From NCBI RefSeq assembly GCF_003071345.1, contig NZ_QCYK01000002.1, forward strand, positions 62,001 through 126,000: DNA of 64,000 nt, read 5' to 3'. Below, piece by piece: positions 34,801 through 42,638 of the stretch (positions are counted from its first letter, which is position 1; every line of letters begins with the position of its first letter). Both the position numbers and the translations under genes were made by a program. The notes beneath the pieces were generated by a model. It had not been told where the DNA came from. It saw only the letters and a program-made list of their open reading frames with translations, and searched no databases. Source of the stretch: Chitinophaga parva (lineage in GTDB: Bacteria; Bacteroidota; Bacteroidia; Chitinophagales; Chitinophagaceae).

Positions 34801-34970
34801 ACATTAACAACCTGCGCGTGTACCTCACTTCCCAGAACCTCTTTACTATTAAAAAGTATACAGGATTCAGCCCCGAAGTGTTTGGTACCAACCCGCTGGA
34901 AGCCGGCGTGGACCTGAATGCGTACCCCACCACCCGCACGTATGCGTTTGGTGTAAACCTTAGCTTTTAA
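31854..34970 (+). CDS. SusC/RagA-family TonB-linked transporter of the beta-1,2-glucan locus
   Basis: A 1038-aa protein with an N-terminal signal region, a carboxypeptidase-regulatory-like domain at about residues 57-130 ([22 protein letters not shown]), the plug starting [22 protein letters not shown], and the SusC signature [26 protein letters not shown]. A 22-strand-type barrel ends in AFGVNLSF. It has no STN domain. It is first in a plus-strand operon with SusD (11-bp gap), GH144 (5 bp) and GH3 (17 bp). The enzymes indicate that it imports beta-1,2-glucan oligosaccharides (sophoro-oligosaccharides) with TonB energy. Confidence 0.95.
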   Translation: [1038 protein letters not shown]

Positions 34971-34981
34971 TACACCTGATC

Positions 34982-36502
34982 ATGAAACAATTTGTAACAT
35001 TCACATACCGCAGCGCCTTCATTTTCCTGCTGGCCTGCACACTGCTCCCGGCCTGTAAAAAGTTCCTGGACGTGCCGCCACAAGGCGCTATCACCAAGGA
35101 TGAAATTGAGTCAGACCCGAAAGCCGCCACAGACCTGGTGACGGGCCTTTACAACGGCCTCTGGACAGAAAGTCTGCATGGATTTGATTATATCGGCATG
35201 ACCAACATTGCATCAGACGATGGAGACAAAGGCAGTAACCCGGATGATTCCAAACCCGATAAGGGCGCCCTGGACCAGCTTACCATGGACTCGCACGTGG
35301 GCAGCATCAACAACGTGTGGTCTGCCTACTACCGCGTAATTGCGCGGGGCAACCAGGTGCTGGCGGTGCTGCCGCTCAGTCCTGCCACAGACCAGGTGAA
35401 GCAGCAGCTGGAAGGGGAAGTACGTTTCCTGCGCGGCTATCTTTATTTCAACATGGTGCGCCTGTTTGGGGGCGTGCCCCTCATCGATACCCTGCCGCCC
35501 AATGAAGAACTGAACAATCCTAAATACCAGACCCGCACACCCGCACCACAGTTATATACCGCTATCATCACAGACCTGCGCTACGCTGCAGACCACCTGC
35601 CCATCAAGGGTAATACCAATGTGGGCCGTGCCACCAAAGCCGCTGCCATGGGACTTTTGGCCAAGGTATATCTCTACCAGAAAAACTACCAGATGGCGTA
35701 TCAGCTTACAGATTCTATTGTAAAGCAGCTGGTGGGCAGCTACGATCTCCTGGATAATTATGCAGACATCTGGCGGGAGAAAGGAAACAACAGCGTGGAA
35801 TCTATTTTTGAGGTGCAAACCGGTATTAACACGGCCTGCCAGGCCACCATCATCAATTACGTGCAGTGCCAGGGGCCGCGCCAGGGAGGCAAAGGCGGCT
35901 GGGCAGACCTGGGTTGGGGCTTTAACACGCCTTCCCAAAGCCTGCTCAATGCATACGAGCCAGGTGATAAACGCGAAGCCGGTACCGTGATCTTCATTAC
36001 AAAAACCGGCACCGTGTTGTTTGACGGCTTCCGCATACCCGGCCAGGACTCTGTGCAGAACAGCACGTACAATTACAAGGCTTACCACAGCCGCACCCAG
36101 GAGCAGTTTTGCGGCAGCACAGATTACCTGCCCAAGAACATGAAGATCCTGCGCTATGGAGAAATATTGCTCATTCACGCAGAAGCCGCGCTGGCACTAG
36201 GTAAGGGGGCGGAGGCAGATGCAGACATCCTGCGCCTGCGCACCCGCGCCGGCCTTACGGGCATCACCGGTGTAACGCAGGAACAGATCTGGCATGAGCG
36301 CCGCGTAGAAATGGCCATGGAGCATGATCGTTATTTTGACCTGGTGCGCCAGAATGCCATTGTGCCGGGCCGCGCTGCTGCCGCGTTTAAGGCAGATGGC
36401 AACAAAGTGTGGACGGCCAACAAGAACGAGGTGTTCCCCATTCCCGCCGCGCAAATACAGCTGAGTAATGGTAACCTGGAGCAGAACCCGAATTATCAAT
36501 AA
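34982..36502 (+). CDS. SusD/RagB-family surface lipoprotein of the beta-1,2-glucan locus
   Basis: A 506-aa protein with a type II signal peptide (lipobox LPAC, Cys25) followed by KKFLDVPPQGAITKDEIESDPKAATDLVTGLYNGLW. TPR-like helices include EGEVRFLRGYLYFNMVRLFGGVPLIDTLP. The C-terminal block is WHERRVEMAMEHDRYFDLVRQN, ending LSNGNLEQNPNYQ, a usual SusD end. It captures glycan at the surface and caps the SusC barrel encoded 11 bp upstream. It probably binds beta-1,2-glucan, inferred from the GH144 gene that follows. Confidence 0.95.
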   Translation: MKQFVTFTYRSAFIFLLACTLLPACKKFLDVPPQGAITKDEIESDPKAATDLVTGLYNGLWTESLHGFDYIGMTNIASDDGDKGSNPDDSKPDKGALDQLTMDSHVGSINNVWSAYYRVIARGNQVLAVLPLSPATDQVKQQLEGEVRFLRGYLYFNMVRLFGGVPLIDTLPPNEELNNPKYQTRTPAPQLYTAIITDLRYAADHLPIKGNTNVGRATKAAAMGLLAKVYLYQKNYQMAYQLTDSIVKQLVGSYDLLDNYADIWREKGNNSVESIFEVQTGINTACQATIINYVQCQGPRQGGKGGWADLGWGFNTPSQSLLNAYEPGDKREAGTVIFITKTGTVLFDGFRIPGQDSVQNSTYNYKAYHSRTQEQFCGSTDYLPKNMKILRYGEILLIHAEAALALGKGAEADADILRLRTRAGLTGITGVTQEQIWHERRVEMAMEHDRYFDLVRQNAIVPGRAAAAFKADGNKVWTANKNEVFPIPAAQIQLSNGNLEQNPNYQ

Positions 36503-36507
36503 ATCTT

Positions 36508-37863
36508 ATGAAGGCATTCATTCAAAAAAGCATGGCCACCATCCTGTTGGTGGCCTGCTGCATTACCGCAGGCACCGCACAGATCAACCGTAAGAAGGGG
36601 AGTACCGGCCTGAAAAAAATGAAGGGTACGGAGGTGGCAATAGACACTGCGTTGCTTACCCTGGTGCAGCACCGCACGTTTGACTATTTCTGGAAATTTG
36701 GCCACCCGGTAAGCGGCCTGGCCCCGGAACGTAGCACCACGCCGGACACTGTGACCATAGGCGGTTCCGGCTTTGGGGTAATGGCCATCCTGGTAGGCAT
36801 TGAGCGCAGGTTCATCACCCGGGAAGAAGGCCTGGACCGCTTACTGAAGATCGTGAACTTCCTGGTGCGGGCAGACCATTACCACGGCATATGGGCGCAT
36901 TGGCTCAATGGTACTACCGGCAAGACCATTCCCTTTTCCCGGAAAGATGATGGAGGCGATGTGGTGGAAACGGCCTATATGTTCCAGGGCCTGCTGGCCG
37001 TGCGCCAGTATTTCACCGGCAACAGCCGCAAGGAACAGGAGCTGCGCACCAAAATAGGCTGGCTCTGGGGCGATGCCGAATGGAACTGGTACACCCATGA
37101 CGGGCAGGATGTGCTGTACTGGCACTGGTCGCCCAACAACGGGTGGAGCATGAACCATCCTATCCGTGGTTATAACGAGTGCCTCATTGCTTACGTGCTG
37201 GCGGCATCTTCCCAGAACTATCCCATCACGCCCCGTGTGTACCACCTGGGCTGGGCTATGAGCAATTTTTTCCTGAACGGGCATGAATATTACGGCATCA
37301 AACTGCCACTGGGCTTCCCTTACGGCGGGCCGCTGTTCTTTTCGCAATACTCTTTCCTGGGCCTGGACCCGCGGGGACTGAAGGACCAATATGCAGACTA
37401 TTGGGAACAGAACCTGCATCATACCCTCATTAACCGGCAGTACTGCATTGAAAATCCTCACCATTATCCTAACTACGGGCCGGATTGCTGGGGCCTCACC
37501 GCCAGCGATGCACCGGATAATGGTTACGACGCCTTTTCACCCACCAATGATCATGGCACCATTACCCCTTCTGCCGCATTATCTGCCTTTCCATACACAC
37601 CCGCATATTCTATGCAGGCTTTGAACTACTTTTATACGCAGAAAAAGGACCAGCTCTGGAAAGAATATGGTTTTACCGATGCCTTCAACGAAAGCCGCAA
37701 TTGGTACGACTACCAGTACCTGGCCATAGACCAGGGGCCTATCGTGGTGATGATAGAGAACTACCGCAGTGGGTTGCTCTGGAAATTATTTATGTCGTGC
37801 CCGGAAGTACAACAGGGACTTAAAAAGCTGGGTTTTACCAGCCCCGCTATACCGCAGCAATAA
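36508..37863 (+). CDS. GH144 beta-1,2-glucanase (glucoamylase-like fold)
   Basis: A 451-aa exported protein (signal peptide to about TAGTAQ). Family marks are LVQHRTFDYFWKFGHPVSGLAPERS, IGGSGFGVMAILVGIERRFITREEGLDRLLKI, HWLNGTTGKTIPFSRKDDGGDVVETAYMFQGLLAVRQYF, HWSPNNGWSMNHPIRGYNECLIAYVLAASS and the C-terminal IDQGPIVVMIENYRSGLLWKLFM. This is the glycoamylase-type (alpha/alpha)6 fold classified as GH144, founded on an endo-beta-1,2-glucanase from Chitinophaga. GH144 also contains sophorose-releasing exo enzymes, so endo versus exo is open. Lying between SusD and a GH3 beta-glucosidase, it would cut the polymer into sophoro-oligosaccharides. Confidence 0.9.
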   Translation: MKAFIQKSMATILLVACCITAGTAQINRKKGSTGLKKMKGTEVAIDTALLTLVQHRTFDYFWKFGHPVSGLAPERSTTPDTVTIGGSGFGVMAILVGIERRFITREEGLDRLLKIVNFLVRADHYHGIWAHWLNGTTGKTIPFSRKDDGGDVVETAYMFQGLLAVRQYFTGNSRKEQELRTKIGWLWGDAEWNWYTHDGQDVLYWHWSPNNGWSMNHPIRGYNECLIAYVLAASSQNYPITPRVYHLGWAMSNFFLNGHEYYGIKLPLGFPYGGPLFFSQYSFLGLDPRGLKDQYADYWEQNLHHTLINRQYCIENPHHYPNYGPDCWGLTASDAPDNGYDAFSPTNDHGTITPSAALSAFPYTPAYSMQALNYFYTQKKDQLWKEYGFTDAFNESRNWYDYQYLAIDQGPIVVMIENYRSGLLWKLFMSCPEVQQGLKKLGFTSPAIPQQ

Positions 37864-37880
37864 AAAAAACACGTTAAAAG

Positions 37881-40217
37881 ATGATGAAACTTTCTTCCAC
37901 GTTGAGAGCCGGCTTACTGGCCATGGGCCTTTGTTTGAGCATGCCTGCCCTGGCCCAGTTGCCGAAAACGAAAAGTACCAATGTCACTGCCAGGATGAGC
38001 ACTACGGCAGCTGATGCAAAGATGAACGCCTTTGTGAGCAGCCTGCTGGCAAAAATGACCCTGGATGAAAAGCTGGGGCAACTGAACCTGCTTACCAGCG
38101 ATATGGATGTAACAGGCCCCAGCATCCGGGCCAGTTACAAGCAGGACATCCTGGCTGGCCGCTGCGGCAATATCTTCAACGCCTATACGCCGCAATACAC
38201 CCGCCAGCTGCAGGAACTGGCCATGCAAACCCGCCTGAAAATACCCTTGCTCTTCGGTTTTGACGTGATCCATGGGCATAAGACCATCTTCCCCATTCCA
38301 CTGGGCGAAGCCTGTACCTGGGATATGGCCCTGCTGGAAAAAAGTGCGCACGTAGCGGCTGCGGAAGCCGCGGCAGATGGCCTGCACTGGACCTATTCCC
38401 CCATGGTGGACATCGCCCGTGACCCGCGCTGGGGCCGGGTCGCAGAAGGTGTGGGTGAAGATACCTGGTACGGCGTGCAGGTGGCCAAAGCAAAAGTAAA
38501 AGGCTACCAGGGCACCCAGCTGGGGGCCAATAACGCGGTGCTGGCATGCGTAAAGCACTTTGCCCTGTATGGCGCTGTGGAAGCCGGCCGTGACTATAAC
38601 ACGGTAGACATGAGCCGCCGCCAGATGTACCAGTTCTACCTGCCTCCCTACAAAGCCGCGGTGGATGCAGGGGTGGCATCTGTAATGACGTCTTTCAACG
38701 AAGTGGACGGTATACCCGCTACGGCCAATAAATGGCTCATGACAGACCTGCTGCGCAAGGAGTGGGGCTTCAAAGGCTTTGTGGTAACAGATTACACCGC
38801 CATCAATGAAATGATCAACCATGGCGTGGGCGCCAATACTTATGATGTAGGCAACCTGGCCCTCAATGCCGGTGTGGACATGGATATGCAGGGCAGTGTG
38901 TATATCAGCGAAGGAAAGAAATTACTGGACGATAAAAAGATCACGATCGCACAGATCAACACGGCCGTAGCACGCGTGCTGGAAGCAAAGTACAAGCTGG
39001 GCCTCTTTGATGATCCCTTCAAATTTTCCGACAGCGCCCGCGCGGCCAAAGAGATCTTGAACGCGGAAAACCGTGCCGCCTCCCGCGATATTGCCAAACG
39101 TTCCATTGTACTGCTGAAAAATGAACAGCAGGTACTGCCCCTGAAAAAGAGCGGCACCATTGCAGTGGTAGGCCCCCTGGCCAATGACCAGCGCGATATG
39201 ATAGGCACCTGGAGCGCCGCCGGCGACTGGCACAAAGCCGTAAGCATCCTGGATGGTGTGAAGGCCCAGGCCGGCAATGCCACGGTGCTGTACGCAAAAG
39301 GCTGCAACATCCTGGGGGATTCCGTACTGATCAAAAAATTGAACGCATTTGGCGGCAACATTGAACTGGACCCCAGGACACCCCAGCAGTTGATAGACGA
39401 AGCTATAGCCACTGCCAGTAAAGCAGACGTAGTGGTGGTGGCCCTGGGCGAAACCTGCGGCATGAGCGGGGAAGCCGCCAGCCGTTCTGATCTGGACATC
39501 CCGGAGAACCAACGCCCGCTGCTGGAAGCCATGCTGAAGACCGGTAAGCCGGTAGTACTGCTGCTGAGCAACGGCCACCCACTTACCCTCACCTGGGAAG
39601 ACGCGCATGTACCGGCCATCCTGGAAACCTGGTTCCTGGGCACGGAAGCCGGTAATGCCATCGCAGACGTGCTCTTTGGCGATTACAACCCCGCCGGAAA
39701 GCTCACCATGAGCTTCCCCCGTGTGGTAGGCCAGATCCCCGTGTACTATAATCACAAGAACACCGGCCGCCCGTTCAACGAGGCCAATAAATATTCTTCG
39801 AAATACCTGGACGTTGCCAATGACCCGCTATATCCCTTCGGCTATGGCCTGAGCTACACCACCTTCACGTACAGCAACCTGCAGTTGGATGCGACCAAAC
39901 TGGCGCCTGGCAAGACTTTAGGCGTAACCGTTACCGTGACTAACAGTGGCAGCTACGATGGAGAAGAAGTAGCACAGCTCTACCTCCGCGACCTGGTGGG
40001 CAGCGTAACCCGCCCGGTAAAAGAACTGAAAGGCTTCCAGAAAGTGATGCTGCGCAAAGGGGAAAGCAAAACCCTTCACTTTAACATCACTCCGGAAGAC
40101 CTGAAATTCTACGACAAAGACATGAAATGGACCAGCGAGCCTGGCGATTTCACGGTGTTTGTAGGAGGCAACAGCCGCGATGTAAGCAGCGCTGATTTTA
40201 CCCTCCTGGAAAAATAA
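37881..40217 (+). CDS. bglX: GH3 beta-glucosidase (BglX-like)
   Basis: A 778-aa protein (a second ATG directly follows the first). The signal peptide ends at PALAQ. The GH3 N-terminal barrel has DEKLGQLNLL, FGFDVIHGHKTIFPIPLGEACTWD, YSPMVDIARDPRWGRVAEGVGEDTWYG, KHFALYGAVEAGRDYNTVDMS, and the nucleophile Asp304 in GFVVTDYTAI. The C-terminal alpha/beta domain has SIVLLKNEQQVLPL and GNAIADVLFGDYNPAGKLTMSFPR, and a fibronectin-III-like domain closes the protein. It removes terminal beta-linked glucose in the periplasm. In this operon the likely substrate is sophorose and sophoro-oligosaccharides made by the GH144 enzyme. Confidence 0.94.
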   Translation: MMKLSSTLRAGLLAMGLCLSMPALAQLPKTKSTNVTARMSTTAADAKMNAFVSSLLAKMTLDEKLGQLNLLTSDMDVTGPSIRASYKQDILAGRCGNIFNAYTPQYTRQLQELAMQTRLKIPLLFGFDVIHGHKTIFPIPLGEACTWDMALLEKSAHVAAAEAAADGLHWTYSPMVDIARDPRWGRVAEGVGEDTWYGVQVAKAKVKGYQGTQLGANNAVLACVKHFALYGAVEAGRDYNTVDMSRRQMYQFYLPPYKAAVDAGVASVMTSFNEVDGIPATANKWLMTDLLRKEWGFKGFVVTDYTAINEMINHGVGANTYDVGNLALNAGVDMDMQGSVYISEGKKLLDDKKITIAQINTAVARVLEAKYKLGLFDDPFKFSDSARAAKEILNAENRAASRDIAKRSIVLLKNEQQVLPLKKSGTIAVVGPLANDQRDMIGTWSAAGDWHKAVSILDGVKAQAGNATVLYAKGCNILGDSVLIKKLNAFGGNIELDPRTPQQLIDEAIATASKADVVVVALGETCGMSGEAASRSDLDIPENQRPLLEAMLKTGKPVVLLLSNGHPLTLTWEDAHVPAILETWFLGTEAGNAIADVLFGDYNPAGKLTMSFPRVVGQIPVYYNHKNTGRPFNEANKYSSKYLDVANDPLYPFGYGLSYTTFTYSNLQLDATKLAPGKTLGVTVTVTNSGSYDGEEVAQLYLRDLVGSVTRPVKELKGFQKVMLRKGESKTLHFNITPEDLKFYDKDMKWTSEPGDFTVFVGGNSRDVSSADFTLLEK

Positions 40218-40242
40218 TGTTGCGCGAAGCGTACCAAAAACC

Positions 40243-40279
40243 AAAAAGGCTGTCTCCATAAACGGGGCAGCCTTTTTTA
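40243..40279. terminator. Terminator closing the beta-1,2-glucan operon
   Basis: AAAAAGGCTG (40243-40252) pairs with CAGCCTTTTT (from 40268), with T-runs on both strands, so it can serve both the GH3 gene and the convergent gene at 40301. Its left arm resembles that of the terminator at 731-764. Confidence 0.82.
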
Positions 40280-40300
40280 TGCGGATGTATCTCGTAGCGT

Positions 40301-40972
40301 TCAATCCCAGAAACCCACAGCTTTTACATTGGCGCCTTGCACGCCCATGCTCCTGAGTTTATTGCGGTAGTCCAGTACCATGGTGGTTTCGCCGGCCAGG
40401 TAGAAGGTGGTGTTCATGATGGAAAGCTTGTTTTCGTTTAGCCATGACCGTAAGTTATCCGCAGCGGGCGCCGGTAGTACGGGCATTTCCAGGGTGTCCG
40501 TGAGTTCCCGCGCTTCCTGCCTGGAAACGTCTATTGCTACGGTAAAGTATTGTTCCAGGTCGCAATGCAGGAAGAGGGAGTGGAAGTGCCCCAGGGCGGT
40601 GGTGTCGCCCAGGCATACCAGGTGTGGCGCGGTGCTGGGCTGGTGCTGACCGCCGGCAGGGCCTGCAAAGCGGAAGGTGTCACCGGGCAGCAATTGGCTG
40701 GCCCAGTCGGCACCGGCGCCCTGGTGGCCGGTGTGCACCAGCAGGGTGGCAGATTGCGCCAGGGTGTCCCAACTAGCCAGGGTGTAGTCGCGGAACGTGT
40801 AAGGCGCTACTTCCACTTTGAGGTGCTGACCACTGCGCCACGCCAGGTGGTTTTCCGTAGTGAAAGTGATACGGGTAAGCACCGGGGTGAGGTTTTCAAC
40901 CTGTGTAACCAATGCATGCTGGGCCATGCGGTTCATCAAAAATGCGGTAGCTCTTTCTTTAATATTGGGCAT
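40301..40972 (-). CDS. Siderophore-interacting protein (ferric-siderophore reductase, SIP family)
   Basis: The protein is 223 aa from the ATG at 40972 (MPNIKERATAFLMNRM); the longer frame has no protein-like sequence. The FAD-binding domain shows LTRITFTTENHLAWRSGQHLKVEV, the motif RDYTLASWD (RxYTxR-like, flavin phosphate contact) and HTGHQGAGADWASQLLPGDTFRFAGPAGGQH. The C-terminal NAD(P)H domain shows CLGDTTALGHFHSLF and ETTMVLDYRNKLRSMGVQ with FWD at the end. SIP enzymes release iron in the cytoplasm by reducing Fe(III)-siderophores. No transporter gene is adjacent. It is convergent with the GH3 gene. Confidence 0.88.
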   Translation of the reverse strand: MPNIKERATAFLMNRMAQHALVTQVENLTPVLTRITFTTENHLAWRSGQHLKVEVAPYTFRDYTLASWDTLAQSATLLVHTGHQGAGADWASQLLPGDTFRFAGPAGGQHQPSTAPHLVCLGDTTALGHFHSLFLHCDLEQYFTVAIDVSRQEARELTDTLEMPVLPAPAADNLRSWLNENKLSIMNTTFYLAGETTMVLDYRNKLRSMGVQGANVKAVGFWD

Positions 40973-41485
40973 GTTCAACAAAGCGTTTAGAGAGTAAAAT
41001 AAGCAGTTCGGCCGCGCGTGCGACAAGGGTCTGGGTGCAGTCGGAAATGGTTTATAATAGCGGTATTCCGGCCGGTTTTCCCTTACGTGATGCAAGCAAG
41101 CGCATCCCGCTTTTTTTTAAATGATCGCGGATCGTGGGAAGATGTTCCCGGATCGCGGAAAAAGGTTTAATTGGAATACCGGCTTATGGAAGAAGACGAA
41201 CGGGGAACGCGGATATTTTAGGCAGAGAAAAAATTTTTTCCCGGGACGGGGCTGGATGCCCGCGTGTAGCCCTTGCCGGTTGGGCTAAACCCTCCCATGT
41301 GTGCATGAAGATGCGACCTAATACGAATGTGTTATGTATCCGGAATAAGCCATGGTAAAGGCTCCTGGCCGGTGCGTTTTCCCCCCGGCGGGCTATTGTT
41401 AAACTATTGTTACATATTATGAATTGAATAATATATTGCTTATATTGCAATAGAACCCAGTGCGGTTGAAGTTAAATTTAGACCT
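40973..41485. other. Intergenic region, 513 bases
   Basis: No convincing gene. A 74-codon frame at 41134-41358 has odd composition. The right 90 bases (from about 41396) become very AT-rich and probably hold the promoter of the small gene at 41486; TAAATTTA at 41473-41480 is one mismatch from TAnnTTTG. Confidence 0.4.
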
Positions 41486-41728
41486 ATGAAACGTTGGATT
41501 GAAGATCTGTATGTGATCTACCAGAAATTAGAAGCCAGTGAATGGCGCGAAGTGAAAAAAGAGATCGTTAAAGCACAATTGAATGGTTGCAGTGGCGGTG
41601 AAATATATTTTCTCGTATTGCAGCAGCTTTTGAAGATTAAGAAGGAAAAGGCATCTGCCTATGCCCTCATACAACCGGAAGCAGAAAACATCATCCGGTA
41701 CGGTGCAAACCAGATCTACCTGAATTAA
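41486..41728 (+). CDS. Small hypothetical protein (80 aa)
   Basis: It begins MKRWIEDLYVIYQKLEASEWREVKKEIVKAQ and is almost entirely predicted helix, with heptad-like Leu/Ile spacing, a central GCSGGEIYFLVLQQLL segment and a charged C-terminus. No signal peptide or membrane segment is present. Strong protein-like composition, an AT-rich promoter region upstream and a matching leader support a real gene. I do not recognise a family. It may be a small regulatory or scaffold protein. Confidence 0.65.
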   Translation: MKRWIEDLYVIYQKLEASEWREVKKEIVKAQLNGCSGGEIYFLVLQQLLKIKKEKASAYALIQPEAENIIRYGANQIYLN

Positions 41729-41769
41729 TCGTTGCTTATAAGTTCCCTGCGGCTGCAGGCACTTCCTTT

Positions 41770-41815
41770 GTGATCGTTAGTGGTTAACCTTTAATAGTTA
41801 ATCGTTAACGATCAC
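41770..41815. repeat. Nested inverted repeat between convergent genes
   Basis: GTGATCGTTA (41770-41779) is perfectly inverted as TAACGATCAC (41806-41815). The interior contains further GTTAAC/GTTAAT copies that can pair with each other. It lies between the small plus-strand gene and the minus-strand gene ending at 41870. It lacks a clear T-run. Confidence 0.6.
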
Positions 41816-41869
41816 TTATTTATTAACCCATACCCCGTTCACTCACGGGTAACCATTTATGCTTAACCC

Positions 41870-42556
41870 TTACCGTATTTCCCGCATCATCTGTTGGGCC
41901 TTTTCATAGCTGGAACTGCCTTCGGGGATCTTTGCCAGCCACACCATGGCATTGGGCCGGTCGTGCTGCTGCTCATAGGTGAGGGCCACGTAAAATGCTG
42001 CTTCATACCGCTGGTCGGACTGGCCGTTGGCTATCTTTTCCAATACGGCGCGTGCGTCTGTAACCTTGCCCACTTCCATCAGGCTGATGCCTTTGTGCAG
42101 CATGCTGAGGGTATCGGTGGGTTGCTGCGCCAGTTGCTGGTCCAGCAGGGTGATGGCGGCTTCAAAATGGCGGCGGTTAAAGGCGTGGGCGGCTTGCTGT
42201 TGCAGGGGAGTAGCGCTATCCGGCAGGGGCATTTCCTTGGAAGAGAACTGCAGGTAAATATTTTTTTTCCAGGGGCTGATAAACAGGAGCATGGCCACAA
42301 CACAGGCCCCGACGGCAATGGTGAGCATCAAACGGGGCATGAGGCGGTCATTGCGGCGGTCGGGCTCTTTAGGGCGGTGCATCGTCCGTTTTTCGAAAGC
42401 ACTACGGTGTGCCAGTTGTTTGGCCTGTTGCCTTGCCAGCGCTGCGCGCAAGGCTTCGCTCTCTTTTACCCTGATCTCAAAAGCGATCAGTTCGTCAGTT
42501 GTCATCAGGCCATTCAGGTACCGGTCTATTTCTAAGTAGTCTGCTTTTTGTAGCAT
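41870..42556 (-). CDS. Membrane-anchored TPR protein, anti-sigma-like N-terminus
   Basis: The protein is 228 aa from the ATG at 42556 (MLQKADYLEIDRYLNGLMTTDELIAFE). The first 70 residues resemble the cytoplasmic N-termini of Bacteroidota anti-sigma/zinc-finger-like proteins (DRYLNGLMTTDELIAFEIRVKES). One membrane helix follows (LMLTIAVGACVVAMLLFI). The remaining 120 residues are TPR-like helices (AAHAFNRRHFEAAITLLDQQLAQQPTDTLSMLHKGISLMEVGKVTDARAVLEKIA). This architecture is common in the phylum, but the partner is unknown and no sigma gene is adjacent. It is upstream of, and convergent with, the small gene at 41486. Confidence 0.8.
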   Translation of the reverse strand: MLQKADYLEIDRYLNGLMTTDELIAFEIRVKESEALRAALARQQAKQLAHRSAFEKRTMHRPKEPDRRNDRLMPRLMLTIAVGACVVAMLLFISPWKKNIYLQFSSKEMPLPDSATPLQQQAAHAFNRRHFEAAITLLDQQLAQQPTDTLSMLHKGISLMEVGKVTDARAVLEKIANGQSDQRYEAAFYVALTYEQQHDRPNAMVWLAKIPEGSSSYEKAQQMMREIR

Positions 42557-42638
42557 ACAATGGGCTGTTATAGGTTCCAGGGAAAAATGCTGCAAAAATG
42601 CCGCCAAGGACAGGTGGCGCTACAAAGGTATGGTTTGT

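Noticed and set aside
41134..41358. A 74-codon plus-strand frame between the SIP gene and the small gene at 41486
   Set aside because: No protein-like pattern, and an antisense frame of equal length exists; treated as intergenic.
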